Assembly (NCBI GenBank): GCA_963682055.1
Contig: OY821740.1
Location: forward strand, 36,290,795-36,354,794
Reading direction: 5' to 3'
DNA: 64,000 nt
DNA from: Primula veris
Lineage: Eukaryota > Streptophyta > Magnoliopsida > Ericales > Primulaceae
Shown: positions 26,070 to 36,021 of the stretch, in pieces
Layout: each line of letters begins with the position of its first letter
Numbering within the stretch: the stretch's first letter is position 1
Notes under the pieces: model-generated
Database searches by the model: none
What the model was told of the DNA's origin: nothing
The model's input: only the letters and a program-made list of their open reading frames with translations
Program-made: the position numbers and the translations under genes

Positions 26070-26545
26070 ACAATCAAGTGTCCAAAATCAGACAAGAACA
26101 ATCAAAGGTCCGATCGGACAAGAACAATCAAAGGCTCGAGATTGGGAAAGAACAATCAAAGGATCGAAATTGGGAAAGAACTATCAAAGGTCCATAAACG
26201 GAAAAGAACAATCAAAGGTCCGAAATCAGACAAGAACAATCAAAGGTCCGAAATCGGACAAGAACAGTAAAAGGTCAGAATTCGGACAGGACAAGAACAA
26301 TCAAAGCAAAGGTCCGCAATTGAACAAGAACAGTCAAAGGTCCGTAATTGGACAAGAACAGTCAAATGTCCAAAAAGAACAAGAACAATCAACATCCCAA
26401 AACGGACAAGAACTATCAAAGGTCTGACAATCGGATAAGAAAAATCAAAGAACCAAAATTGCAAATGTACAAAATCGTACAAGAACAATTAAACGTCTAA
26501 AAGTAGTCAAGAACAATCATAAGTCCAAAATCGGACAAGAAAATA
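26070..26545. repeat. Minisatellite, about 17 units of 26-33 bp
   Basis: Core 'caagaacaatcaaaggtccgaaatcgga' is repeated with point changes and small length changes. The middle units are best preserved and the array decays past 26430. It lies in the 3' part of the nested element, where Tat-lineage elements often carry variable tandem repeats. Open frames through it merely reflect repeat length. Confidence 0.9.
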
Positions 26546-26923
26546 CAAGGTATGGAATCATAAAAGAATCACGAAAAGTCTTGACTTGACCATTTGAAAT
26601 TCAAAGATCCTAAATCGGACAAGAAAAAATCCAAGGTATGAAACTAGACATGAAAGGTTCAGAATCAGATGAAAATTAGAAAGGGTCATAAAAATCAACA
26701 CAGAAAGAAATAATATGCATAACAAAGACAAGAGAAAAAAGTTGAAATATTAGAAACATCAAAACGAAGTTTCACAAGAAAAAGGATTGACATTCGATTT
26801 GCACATGCTTACGTGCAAAAGTCGCGATAAGAGAAGTCCAAACAATCATCGGGAAAATGAAATCTCCATTCAATATGATCCCGAAGAATCGACATGAGCA
26901 ATTCTCCAAGATCAGGGAGCAGT

Positions 26924-27684
26924 TGATGAGCCATAAAGTGTAATATGCCCAAATCCATGTAAAAATAGCATTATTCGTTAAGCATGGTGTATCAGACTAA
27001 AATGTCAAGAACATAACTAATTAGGAGCCTAACAGGCCTGAAACCTGTCTGGTCTAGGCGAGGGATGAACCCACACCGTCCAGCCTATACAAGGAAGGCC
27101 CAAAAGTCGAACGGCTCGTAAGCAACCCGTCCGGCCCGTCCTGTCCGGCCACTATGGAACTCATAATATGATAGTCATAAACCACCGAATTCCCGGTCCA
27201 TATAAAAACCACGTTGTTATTAACGTCAACATAAATATGGCACGGACCAGTCCAGAACGAACCCACGAAGCCCAAGACCCATCCGGCATGGCTAGAGGTA
27301 GGCCCACACAGTCAAAAATCCATCCGGCCTATAGCAGCAGCCGGATCACTTTGTAAGGGATTTGTGTCCCATATCTTGAGTACATAATATTTGGAATGGT
27401 CACTCACAAATCCATCCGGCCTATAGCAAGAGATTTGTGCCCCATATCTTGAGTACATAATATTTGGAATAGCCAATCACATAGAGACAAGGTGGATAAG
27501 AGCAAAAATGTTGTCTCCTCATCCATGACTATATATAAGCAGTAGCTTGTAACTAAGAAAAAAGGGGGAGGAAAAACACGAAACTAGCTGAGAGACTTGT
27601 TCAAAAGATTGTTTAGAGGGCATACTTATGCAGCCAAAAGTTATTCAATTAGTATAAATTTTTGAGTTAATTTTACACTCATCA
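26924..27684 (+). repeat. 3' LTR of the nested element
   Basis: 761 bp, about 6 substitutions from the 5' LTR, ending CTCATCA immediately before the CAAAT target duplication. Confidence 0.95.
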
Positions 27685-28092
27685 CAAATCCTTTGGATGT
27701 GTCAACAACTAAACGACTTTGAATTATCTTTTGATAGTGTGCCTATTTTATGTGATAATACTAGTGCTATAAATCTTTCGAAAAATCCGATCCAACACTC
27801 TCGTACTAAACATATTAATTTATGTCATCATTTTTTAAGGGATCATGTTCAAAAAGGGGATATTACACTTGAATATATAAGTACCGATAGGTAATTAGCC
27901 GATATTTTTACAAAACTCCTTAACGAGGAACAATTTTGTTTTATTCGACGAGAGTTAGGCATGTTTGATGTGTGAAATATACATATATATATATATTTGA
28001 TTGATTTTATATATATTTAAGTATTTTTATATTTTTTTATGCCAAACCAGTGTCGTAAAGTGCAAAAAATTCCTGTTCTGTAACCTATTTAC

Positions 28093-28243
28093 AGTCGATC
28101 GATCGTCTGTAAAAACGACCGATCGTTTTTATACAGACGACCGATCGTTCTTAAAAACGACCGATCGTTTTTTAAGTGTGCTCACTGGAACATTTTAGTT
28201 CAAATACGACCGATCGAAACATAAAAATGACCGATCGTTTTTC
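28093..28243. repeat. Cluster of palindromic CGACCGATCG motifs before the third ORF
   Basis: About six motifs of the form (A)n CGACCGATCG (T)n lie in 150 bp of untranslated DNA between pol and the third ORF. The stretch 'gtgctcactgga' near 28178 is the reverse complement of 'tccagtgagcac' in the LTR. So the block looks like an inverted, rearranged copy of the LTR motif block. Confidence 0.85.
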
Positions 28244-28383
28244 TGTTTCTCAGTGTTTAAACTTCCCTCAAAACCCTAATTTCAATTCATATTCAAAACC
28301 AACTCTCTCTCTCATTTATAAATTCGCCCACTCCTTCTCTAAATCACCCAAAAATCCCAATTTTTATCCGAAATCAATCCAAT

Positions 28384-29721
28384 ATGGTTCGTACTAAGAA
28401 AACCTCCCTCGTTGATGAACATGAGGACGAGATCGTGCCTCCTTCCCCTCGGCTAACGCGCGTTCCTCGCGGTCGCCGAACCGGCTCCTCCACCGCTCCG
28501 CCATCGGGCCCCGGTGCCTCTTCGGCCTCTCTTCCTCCTCTCTATCCCGCTTCAATCGGTCAACGAGGTATATTGTCTAACTTTACTATAGACATGTCTC
28601 TTTTCTTAGAGCGCTTTCCGATTCTCATGGAATCTCTCCGTTTTCACAAACTCGATACTATTCTTACTCTAAAAGAGCCGTTTTACAAAGAAAACGTTTA
28701 TGAATTCTACCATAACCTAGCACTTGATAGGGATCATGATGACGCACTCCGCTTGCGTTCATCATTTAATGGCCAACCGTTCGTTTACGGTATAGACCGT
28801 TTACGACATCTCTTACGCCTAGATAACGACGGTGTCCATGAGTCAAGTGATGACCTTTGTGAAACTCTCGAGATCGATAACTTCAACGATCTCAAAAACG
28901 AAATTTTTCATCCCGTCCATCAAAATCGCTCCAACAAGGCTCATGGCCTTCTTTTCAAATATAAATTAGCTTACCATATCCTCTCTCATATAGTCCTTCC
29001 TCATACCTCAAACTTCACGGATGTTACCAATGAGTACATCTTTCTTCTCGGGTGCATCCATCGCCGAGTCAAACTTGACTTCGCGACACTCATCTTCTTT
29101 AAGATGGATTCGCTCAAAACGAAGTCTAAGAATGGGCTACCTTACGGTGCCTTGATTTCGGTCATCTTAAAAGACCTAAACCTCGTTCCCGGTGGAACCT
29201 TGTTCAAGAACAAGGACAAACATATTTGGGACACCTCCTATCTTTCCCAAATGTCCATTAAATTCCACAATACCGACAAGACCATTACTTGGTCCGGTAA
29301 ACGGGTGTCCAGCCCCGACTATACCCCTCTTTCCCCCGAAGAGGAAGAGTATGTCGGCCCCAAGGCCACACCGCGTGCTTCTCGTGAGGACGTAGCTATC
29401 TCCTCCGATTCCATTCCCCCCACCGATATCCCTACCTCCTCTCGTCCCTCTCGACGACGAGGAAAAGCTCAAGTGGGATCCTCTTCTCGTGTCCCGCGTT
29501 CCGACAAGTTCTACGATGATCTCTACATCAACCAATATCGGAATGCACAAATGACTCGTCGAATGTTTCGATTCTTGAAACCGGGTCAAGAAGAGCTCGA
29601 CCAACTTTATCACGAAAGCGCCGAGCAAAGGGCGCAATTCCACGGCTATTTTCCCGACCTTGCCGGGCCCCACGACGACGACGAAGACGAAGAGGACGAT
29701 GCCACCTCCCACCGCGACTAG
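28384..29721 (+). CDS. Third ORF of the Sirevirus-type element (envelope position, function unknown)
   Basis: 445 aa, uninterrupted, starting at the ATG after a motif-rich leader. The N-terminal part is basic and Pro/Ser-rich (RLTRVPRGRRTGSS). The centre (about 70-310) is a folded-looking domain resembling the plant transposon protein domain often found in retroelement extra ORFs. A Ser/Pro/Arg-rich linker and a helix with DELYxN-like spacing (about 375-430) follow, then an acidic tail (DDDEDEEDD). No clear signal peptide or membrane span, so 'env-like' describes position rather than demonstrated function. It is intact although pol is broken. Confidence 0.8.
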   Translation: MVRTKKTSLVDEHEDEIVPPSPRLTRVPRGRRTGSSTAPPSGPGASSASLPPLYPASIGQRGILSNFTIDMSLFLERFPILMESLRFHKLDTILTLKEPFYKENVYEFYHNLALDRDHDDALRLRSSFNGQPFVYGIDRLRHLLRLDNDGVHESSDDLCETLEIDNFNDLKNEIFHPVHQNRSNKAHGLLFKYKLAYHILSHIVLPHTSNFTDVTNEYIFLLGCIHRRVKLDFATLIFFKMDSLKTKSKNGLPYGALISVILKDLNLVPGGTLFKNKDKHIWDTSYLSQMSIKFHNTDKTITWSGKRVSSPDYTPLSPEEEEYVGPKATPRASREDVAISSDSIPPTDIPTSSRPSRRRGKAQVGSSSRVPRSDKFYDDLYINQYRNAQMTRRMFRFLKPGQEELDQLYHESAEQRAQFHGYFPDLAGPHDDDEDEEDDATSHRD

Positions 29722-29746
29722 GCGGATATTTTATTGTTTTTGATGA

Positions 29747-29760
29747 TGTCAAAGGGGGAG
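29747..29760 (+). other. Internal polypurine tract-like sequence
   Basis: 'tcaaagggggagaaa' lies just after the stop of the third ORF, about 520 bp before the 3' LTR. Extra polypurine tracts in this position are typical of Sireviruses. Confidence 0.6.
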
Positions 29761-30261
29761 AAATACTCTCTCTTTTGCTTTTGCGTTGTATTTCTATTAT
29801 TTCCATTTTCGTTGAACAACATTTTTTTTTTTTGTAATAAGTAGCAAACGTTCTTTTCATTTATGCTATGAAGCGTTTCGCTTTATGCTGCCTTTTATAT
29901 GTTGATTGTTAAAATCGAATACGTTGCGAGATTGTGCTTTAGATGAATGCGTGGTTAATAGTTGATGTTGTTAAAATTTTATGCGCATAATATCTAGTTG
30001 TTTGGGATATATTTATTGTTTTTAATTTGTGGCGATTGACCATTTTTAGGCAAAACTATGGCCAATTTTTTGCTTGCTTTTGATCGTTCGTTATCTTTAA
30101 ACGTTTAGCTTTGTTAAACTTCGTTTTGATCGGATGTTGTGACATTTACTTGCTTTTTCACTAAAACTTTTATCCAAGTAAAGCGTCATCTACACATTTC
30201 GGTTATACTTGTTTAAGCAAAAAGAGCTTATAGTATGTTGAAGTCAATATTTTGTCATCAT

Positions 30262-30276
30262 CAAAAAGGGAGAGAT
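30262..30276 (+). other. Polypurine tract of the copia element
   Basis: 'aaaaagggagagat' ends directly at the 3' LTR start, the expected place for plus-strand priming. Confidence 0.85.
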
Positions 30277-31455
30277 TGTTGAACGATGTTCTTCTAATCG
30301 ATTATTTTGATGATAACAATATTTGTAAAACATGATAAAAGCTCGTTTTTGCGTACTAATCATTTATCGAGTATGTCAAAGGTTTGAAATGTTAGTTTAC
30401 ACAAATACGAAGCCACCGGTTCAAGCGGAACCTCAATCGGATTTGAAATGAACTAGTTACGGGCTTTCGAAGTATGTCGAGAAAACCGAAACTTTGCCAG
30501 AACAAAAAACGACTGATCATGAGGGTAAACGATCGATCATTTATGAACTTATTTCTTCCAGTGAGCAAAGAACAAAAACGACCGATCATAAGCATAAAAC
30601 GACCGATCGTTTTAAGTAGGAATTCTTCCAGTAAGCACAGATGAAAAACGACCGATCGTTTTTCAGAAACGACCGATCGTTTCTGTAGAATTTCAAATTC
30701 CAGCTTTTCAGCTTATCCTGAAAATTGGGCGAACTGCTGCAAACAAGTGGGTAATCTGCTCAACAACTGCCAACGGTCATCAATTAACCACTGGACCATT
30801 TTGGCTCTACAAATAAGCCACAAATCCATTTTAGAAGGTACTGAATCAATACTCAACAATTAAGCAATTCATACAAAGAAATTCTTTAAGCTTATACTAC
30901 TCATTTCTCACTTGTATTCATAAATATTCTCGAGTGTATTATTATTGTAATCTTATAAACATCGAGATATTAATTGTTAGTGAGTGATCCATTCAAATTC
31001 AATCTTGTAAAAGAGTATTTTATAAACTCATTTGTGAGGGGGTGATCGGGTAGAGGCTTTTCAAGCAAGTGTAGCTTAAAAGCTCTAGGCTTTTCATTCG
31101 GGATACTCATAGAGTGAGGGGGAGCTTAATCAGTTGATTAAGCTCGTTAGGTTGTAACCTTGGAACGAGATTCTAGTGAAACACTCGGTAGTGAAAATAC
31201 GTCCGTATGCGCGTTTTGCCGAACCTCTATAAATCTTGCGTTATTTCTTTTCCCTTAACTTTTACTTTTCGTATTTATTTATTGCTCATATTTATAGCTT
31301 GCGTAGATTAAATTAGCAATAATTTGTTAACGAAAGTGTTTAAGTTATAAAATCCACTAATTAGCTTAGTTAATAACCCATAGTTTTTATTCCGCGAAAA
31401 ACGTACGAAAACCTTATTCACCCCCCTCTAAGGTTTAGACACCTACGGACCAACA
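30277..31455 (+). repeat. 3' LTR of the copia element
   Basis: 1,179 bp, TGTTG...CAACA, about 98% identical to the 5' LTR by hand count. It has six Cs where the 5' LTR has about twelve, and lacks 8 bp near 31200. Followed by ATTTA. Confidence 0.95.
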
Positions 31456-31708
31456 ATTTATTTAATACTTAAATTACCAAAATATCGAGTAAATAAAGTA
31501 ATCTAATTACAATAGTTACATATATAATTGTAAAAGAAATATGAAATTGTTATGAGAAATAATAAAAAAAATTAATTTAATTAATTTTGAGTATTTTGGT
31601 AATATTTTGTAATAAAAATTTGACTGATTTAGATATTAGAGTTTTGAATATGATATACTACTAAATCGTGTTAAGTGTGTGGGGCACTAATTTTCACGTT
31701 TATATATA

Positions 31709-31941
31709 CTCCCTCCTTTCCTATTTAATTATCTATTATGAAACTATGTGCAATTTTGACCGCCAATAACTTGTATCAAAATTATCGGAATGTAAATTTT
31801 CAAAAGGTGATCATATAGTTCAAATGTTAAATTTTATGATTAGATTTTAAAAAAATTCATTTCGATAATTTTGATACAAGTTATAAACCGATTAAAATCG
31901 CACGTAATTTCGTAATAGACAATTGAATGAGAACGGAGGAA
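31709..31941. mobile_element. Stowaway-type MITE
   Basis: After a TA dinucleotide it starts CTCCCTCCTTTCCTATTTAA and ends in the inverted form 'ttgaatgagaacggagga'. The arms pair over about 90 bp ('tctattatgaaactatgtgcaattttgacc' with 'cgattaaaatcgcacgtaatttcgtaatagac'). No coding capacity. CTCCCTCCGTCCC ends and TA target sites define Stowaway elements mobilised by Tc1/mariner transposases. A relative lies at 13484-13700. Confidence 0.8.
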
Positions 31942-33867
31942 CCAGTTAATTAGTTGTTATAATATATATATATATATTTATTAATAATCATGTAGTATTA
32001 GAACGAAATGTAGTGGTATATAATAACAAAAACAATATGTAATTTTGAAAGGGGTTATTGAAAATAAAAGTTGAGGGGTTGCCAAAATGCTATATTTACA
32101 AATTACTCAGAAAAATACTATAAAAAAACTCAAATTATTATAAATTATGGGGTTGCCGTAAAAACCGCTCATCAAATTGGCCTTAGGCCTCTGGGGATCC
32201 ATAAATAGTGTTTTTGATTGGGTAATGTAAGTTGGGATTAAGATAGTTCAACATCAAATGATCCAAACTGGTTGTATTTGGAATGTCATCGGACGTGTGG
32301 TACGTTTAGTCCTGTCACTAATAATCTAAACATTTTTTTCAAAACATAATAAACATCCAAACCGAATTTGGTTGGTACAAGTGGTTGAAAGCTTAGTATA
32401 TCACGTTCACCAAAAATATTCGATCACTGACGTCTGCAAAACAGGTTATCTGAGGAGACGGTTATTAATTATAAAAAAAAAAAGACTGATAATCCCGTAA
32501 CCAAACAAGACTACAGTGACAAGTGACATTTATGGATGAGACTTTAATCCCTTGTAGTAGTGCATTTTGAAAGTCAATTAAGCAACATAATTGGGCTTAA
32601 TTGCAAATGACTTAATAGTTAATGGGTTTATTAGCATTTACTCAAATACTTCTCTCTCTCTATCTTTCTCTGCAAAAATAGCGGCTCAGCTAGTAATAAT
32701 TATGCTCTCCTCATAATATCCACGTGGCAAAAACTACCTCCAAGGTTTTCCACCCCCCTCTCTCTCTCTATATATATATATATTTATATAAATGTCCTCA
32801 ATTTGTGATTTTTTTTAATGATTTATAGTCTTTGTTCAAATGGGGTTTCTTGTTTTGCTTTTATTATACACAGTTTATTATCCTCTTCTAGTTTCAACTC
32901 TTATTAAATTTTTATTAAAATTTATGCAAACCCATTAGTAATTGCATCTCTATTTTGACTTAATTAGTGAATTGAGAGGCTATATCTATAAACCCAGAAC
33001 ATAATTGTGAGAAAGATTGCATCTTTCGTGTCACACTCCGAGGAATTAACAGTTTTTGTAGAAAGCTTCCAAGTATTTTGAGTTTTTTTTTCATCATTGG
33101 TTAACTAGGGTTTTTACATATATTTGGTATTGTAGTACAAAGAGTGTGTAGGAAAAAGTAAACAACGATATCTAATCTGCGTCGTAATGTTGATACTGAT
33201 TGTGTGTATACAGCGTGAAGTCGTAAAATATTAGTAAAAAAAATATGGGGGGGGGGGATCATTAATTTCAGCAAAATATATAAAAAGTACATGTAAAAAA
33301 TAAATAAAAATAAATGCATTTTCCAGGCTGATGTAGGGTGTCATGGCGCCCGATGGTCTGCACTTAGCTCCCCCCGTGTTTGTGTATGTACATATAGGTA
33401 TGCCTCTATAATATTTAGGCAGTAGTTGTGTCATTATTAGGCAGTATGCACTATGCATATACATGTATCCACGATGCACATATGTATATACCTGTGTATA
33501 TGTATGTATCTTTGTTTCGAATTTGATGTTACTGTTTTGAATTTAGAGCTAGTTTTATAGAATTTGACAGTACATGCGGTATCTGACCTAGATGAAATAA
33601 AGATGGGGACTTCTGTTTTTGCTTAACTATCCACTTTGTACCAGACTGCAATTTCCCCTTTTCAAATCTGATACATTTCATCTGAAAAGATTCAACCTTT
33701 ACTAGTAGAATAATTCTAGACAGCAAATACGAGGAATTTGAAGTCAGTTAATTTGAGTTTTTTTTCTTTTCTGATTTTTTGTCCCCTGTCGTTAATTGCA
33801 GCTCTATTTGGGTGGAAACAGGTCGAATCGACCGAAAGAAAATAGAAACCCGGAAACAAGTATATCA
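31942..33867. other. Upstream region and leader of the PPR gene
   Basis: No coding seen. It contains a G-box (CACGTG, 32721-32726), a CT tract and a TATA-rich stretch (about 32760-32790), then the presumed untranslated exon(s). A good acceptor, 'gttaattgcag', ends at 33801, so the start codon at 33868 probably follows a leader intron. Confidence 0.5.
32721..32790 (+). promoter_or_regulatory. Candidate promoter of the PPR gene (G-box and TATA)
   Basis: CCACGTGGCA (core 32721-32726) lies about 45 bp before a CT run and 'tatatatatatatttatata'. Spacing is plausible for a core promoter about 1.1 kb before the ATG, with a leader intron between. Confidence 0.4.
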
Positions 33868-36021
33868 ATGCTAAAAAGAACGTATTTTTCGTGCCACATT
33901 TGGAAGAATTTACCTTTTATGCACAGAACTTCTTCAAATTACGAGTTTTACCCAATTGGAGAAACTCCTAAATGTGGTTATAGTACAGTTGTAAGTAATC
34001 AAGAGTCTGAACGTGAAACGGACTGGGAGAGTTTGCTCAAGCCTTTTGATTTGGAGCATTTACGAAAATCACTAAATAAAATAACACCTTTTCAACTTAA
34101 AAAGCTCCTCGAGCTCCCTCTTAATATTTCTACATCTATGGAGCTATTCACATGGGCAGGTACCCAGAACGGTTATAAACACTCTTTCGACGTTTATTAT
34201 ACTTTGATCGATAAACTCGGGGCTGTTGCAGAATTTAAAGGGATAGATGAATTGATGTTGCAGATGAAAGAGGAGGAGATTGTGTTTAAAGAAACGATTT
34301 TTATTTTAATAATGAAGTATTATGGAAGAGCCGGTTTGCCTGGCCAATCGACTAGGTTGTTATTAGATATGAGAAATACTTTTTGTTGTGAACCCACGTT
34401 TAGGTCTTATAATGTTGTGTTAGATATACTTGTGGGTGGAGATTGTGCTCAAGTTGCTCCTAACGTCTTTTACGAAATGCTAAATAGGGGTGTTTCGCCT
34501 ACAGTTTACACATTTGGTGTGGTGATGAAAGCACTTTGTTCGATCAACGAGGTTGACACTGCGTTTTCATTACTGAGGGATATGACGAAACATGGTTGTG
34601 TACCTAATTCGGTGGTTTATCAAACACTTATACACGCTCTTTCAAAAGTCAACAGAGTTAATGATTCTATACAACTTTTAGAGGAGATGTTTTTGATGGG
34701 TTGTACTCCAGATTTGAATACATTCAATGACGTTATTCACGGTCTTTGCAAGGTCGGTCGAATACATGAGGCGATAAAATTAGTAGATCGAATTATTTTA
34801 CGAGGATTTATTCCCGATTCTGTAACCTACGGCATTTTAATGCATAGTTTATGTAGAACAAAGCAACTTGGCGAAGCAAAGGCGTTACTGAACAAAGTAG
34901 AAAAGCCAAATATCATAATGTTTAATATTTTGATTGGTGGGTATGTGAAAAATGGGCAACTTGATGAAGCTAAGAGGATTTTAAACGAGATGAAGTGTAT
35001 CGGTGGTGAACCGGATGCTTATACGTATAACATACTCATTAATGGGTTGTGCAAGGAGGGTTTTATGGTTTCTGCTGCTGAATTGATGAGAGAGATGGAA
35101 AATAAGGGGTTTGAGCCTAATGTAATTACGTATACGATATTGATAAGCAAGTTCTGCAAGGAATTAAGACTTGAAGAGGCTCGTGATGTGGTAGATGTAA
35201 TGGTAGCTAAGGGTTTTAGTTTAAACATTGTTGGATACAATTGTATTATATCAGCATTGTGTAAAGAAGGGAGTGTCGAAGAGGCTCTACAAATGTTCAA
35301 CAACATCCCTCGAGATGTATGTAAGCCTGATATATATACGTATAGCTCGTTAATTTACGGGCTTTGTAACGTCGATCAGATGGATTGTGCCTTAAAACTA
35401 TATAAGGATATGTTATTGGAAGGTGTTATTGCTAATACGGTCACTTATAACACACTAATTCATGCTTTTCTGAGACAAAATGCAACTAAAGATGCCCTTA
35501 AGCTTGTAAATGATATGTTATTTAGAGGTTGCCCCCTCGATATGATCACTTGTAATGGCGTAATCAAGGCCCTTTGTAATGAGGGAGCTGTTGACAAAGC
35601 CTTGGGGTTTTTCGAGGAAATGACGAGAAAGGGTCTTAAACAACATATAATATCTTGTAACATTTTGATTAATGGACTTTGTAGGATTGGAAAAGTTCAA
35701 CATGCGTTTGAGTTTCTAAAAGATATGATTCATAGGGGGTTAACGCCTGATATAGTTACTTATAACAGCCTCATAAATGGGCTATGTAAAATGGGTCATG
35801 TTCGAGAAGCTCTAAATCTTTTTGATAAAATACAAAAAGAAGGAAATTATCCTGATACCTATACGTACAATAGTTTGATCGGGTCGCAATGTAAGGTGGG
35901 CTTGTTTGATGACGCATATATGCTTTTAATTAAAGGTGTTTCAAATGGGTTTGTACCTAATAGGGTTACATGGAATATAATGGTGCAGAAGTTTGTCAAG
36001 CAAGCCGACCAAAACTGGTAG
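33868..36021 (+). CDS. MTL1: Mitochondrial P-type pentatricopeptide repeat protein, MTL1-like
   Basis: Single-exon coding region of 717 aa. The N-terminus (MLKRTYFSCHIWKNLPFMHR) is basic and non-acidic, as in mitochondrial targeting peptides. The segment WESLLKPFDLEHLRKSL...ITPFQLKKLLELPLN.STSMELF and the repeats after it match Arabidopsis At5g64320 closely from memory. About fifteen clear 35-residue P-type PPR motifs run from near residue 190 to 700, preceded by two weaker ones and followed by a partial one. There is no E or DYW tail, so it is not an editing-type protein. In Arabidopsis this protein (MTL1) is needed for translation and splicing of mitochondrial nad7 RNA; the same role is inferred here. 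The start is the first in-frame ATG after the leader-intron acceptor at 33801. PPR motifs bind RNA one base per repeat. Confidence 0.9.
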   Translation: MLKRTYFSCHIWKNLPFMHRTSSNYEFYPIGETPKCGYSTVVSNQESERETDWESLLKPFDLEHLRKSLNKITPFQLKKLLELPLNISTSMELFTWAGTQNGYKHSFDVYYTLIDKLGAVAEFKGIDELMLQMKEEEIVFKETIFILIMKYYGRAGLPGQSTRLLLDMRNTFCCEPTFRSYNVVLDILVGGDCAQVAPNVFYEMLNRGVSPTVYTFGVVMKALCSINEVDTAFSLLRDMTKHGCVPNSVVYQTLIHALSKVNRVNDSIQLLEEMFLMGCTPDLNTFNDVIHGLCKVGRIHEAIKLVDRIILRGFIPDSVTYGILMHSLCRTKQLGEAKALLNKVEKPNIIMFNILIGGYVKNGQLDEAKRILNEMKCIGGEPDAYTYNILINGLCKEGFMVSAAELMREMENKGFEPNVITYTILISKFCKELRLEEARDVVDVMVAKGFSLNIVGYNCIISALCKEGSVEEALQMFNNIPRDVCKPDIYTYSSLIYGLCNVDQMDCALKLYKDMLLEGVIANTVTYNTLIHAFLRQNATKDALKLVNDMLFRGCPLDMITCNGVIKALCNEGAVDKALGFFEEMTRKGLKQHIISCNILINGLCRIGKVQHAFEFLKDMIHRGLTPDIVTYNSLINGLCKMGHVREALNLFDKIQKEGNYPDTYTYNSLIGSQCKVGLFDDAYMLLIKGVSNGFVPNRVTWNIMVQKFVKQADQNW

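Larger units (their letters stand above)
23190..26923 (+). other. Interior of the nested element, no recognised coding
   Basis: No retroelement domain was recognised on either strand. The longest open frame (25242-25727, 161 codons) gives a translation with no familiar motif. Direct repeats lie at 24192-24317 and a minisatellite at about 26070-26545. A weak polypurine stretch, AGATCAGGGAGCAG, directly precedes the 3' LTR. Confidence 0.7.
22409..27684 (+). mobile_element. Non-autonomous LTR retrotransposon nested in copia pol
   Basis: 5,276 bp, with 761-bp LTRs whose ends are perfect inverted repeats (TGATGAG...CTCATCA). Flanked by CAAAT duplications at 22404-22408 and 27685-27689. The primer site starts TGGCGCCGTC, as in Ty3/gypsy elements of the Tat/Athila type. 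The 3.75-kb interior has no recognisable gag, protease, RT or integrase, so it needs a partner element; this is a LARD-like structure. The LTRs differ at only about 6 positions, fewer than those of the host element, in agreement with the nesting order. Confidence 0.95.
19566..27975 (+). pseudogene. Copia pol (protease-integrase-RT-RNase H), stopped and split
   Basis: Protease with the DSG active site ([14 protein letters not shown]). Integrase with an HHCC zinc region (near 19980-20120) and a DDE core ([29 protein letters not shown]). Reverse transcriptase with [12 protein letters not shown] and IYVDDIIFG. RNase H with DADFAGCPLDRKSTSG and STAEAEYVA. Three breaks are seen: an in-frame TGA at 21642-21644 in RT where a Trp codon is usual, the 5.3-kb insertion at 22409-27684, and a TAA at 27892-27894 in the RNase H tail where a Gln codon is usual. 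Coding resumes after the insertion at 27685 and ends at TGA 27973-27975. The N-terminus is not in frame with gag. Confidence 0.9.
16596..31455 (+). mobile_element. Ty1/copia LTR retrotransposon, Sirevirus type, with nested insertion
   Basis: Bounded by LTRs starting TGTTGAACG and ending CAACA, with 5-bp target duplications ATTTA at 16591-16595 and 31456-31460. Internal order: primer site, gag, protease-integrase-RT-RNase H, a third ORF, polypurine tract. Integrase before RT makes it Ty1/copia. The large gag with a coiled coil, the extra ORF after pol and the palindromic motif clusters point to the Sirevirus lineage. Length is 14,860 bp, about 9,580 without the nested element. The two LTRs differ at roughly 22 positions by hand count plus one 8-bp and one poly-C length change, so the insertion is fairly recent. 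It can no longer act alone because pol is stopped and split. Confidence 0.95.

Noticed and set aside
26022..26488. Repetitive-peptide frames (GPKSDKNNQRSE-like)
   Set aside because: Produced by the minisatellite, with frames overlapping on both strands; not evidence of a protein.
28093..28243. CRISPR-like array
   Set aside because: The motifs are short palindromes with irregular spacing in a plant retroelement; no spacer-repeat periodicity.
29176..29860. Antisense frames over the third copia ORF
   Set aside because: Shadows of a GC-richer coding region.
33796..33867. Upstream extension of the PPR frame
   Set aside because: It would start at a TTG inside a splice acceptor (ttaattgcag); the first ATG is at 33868.
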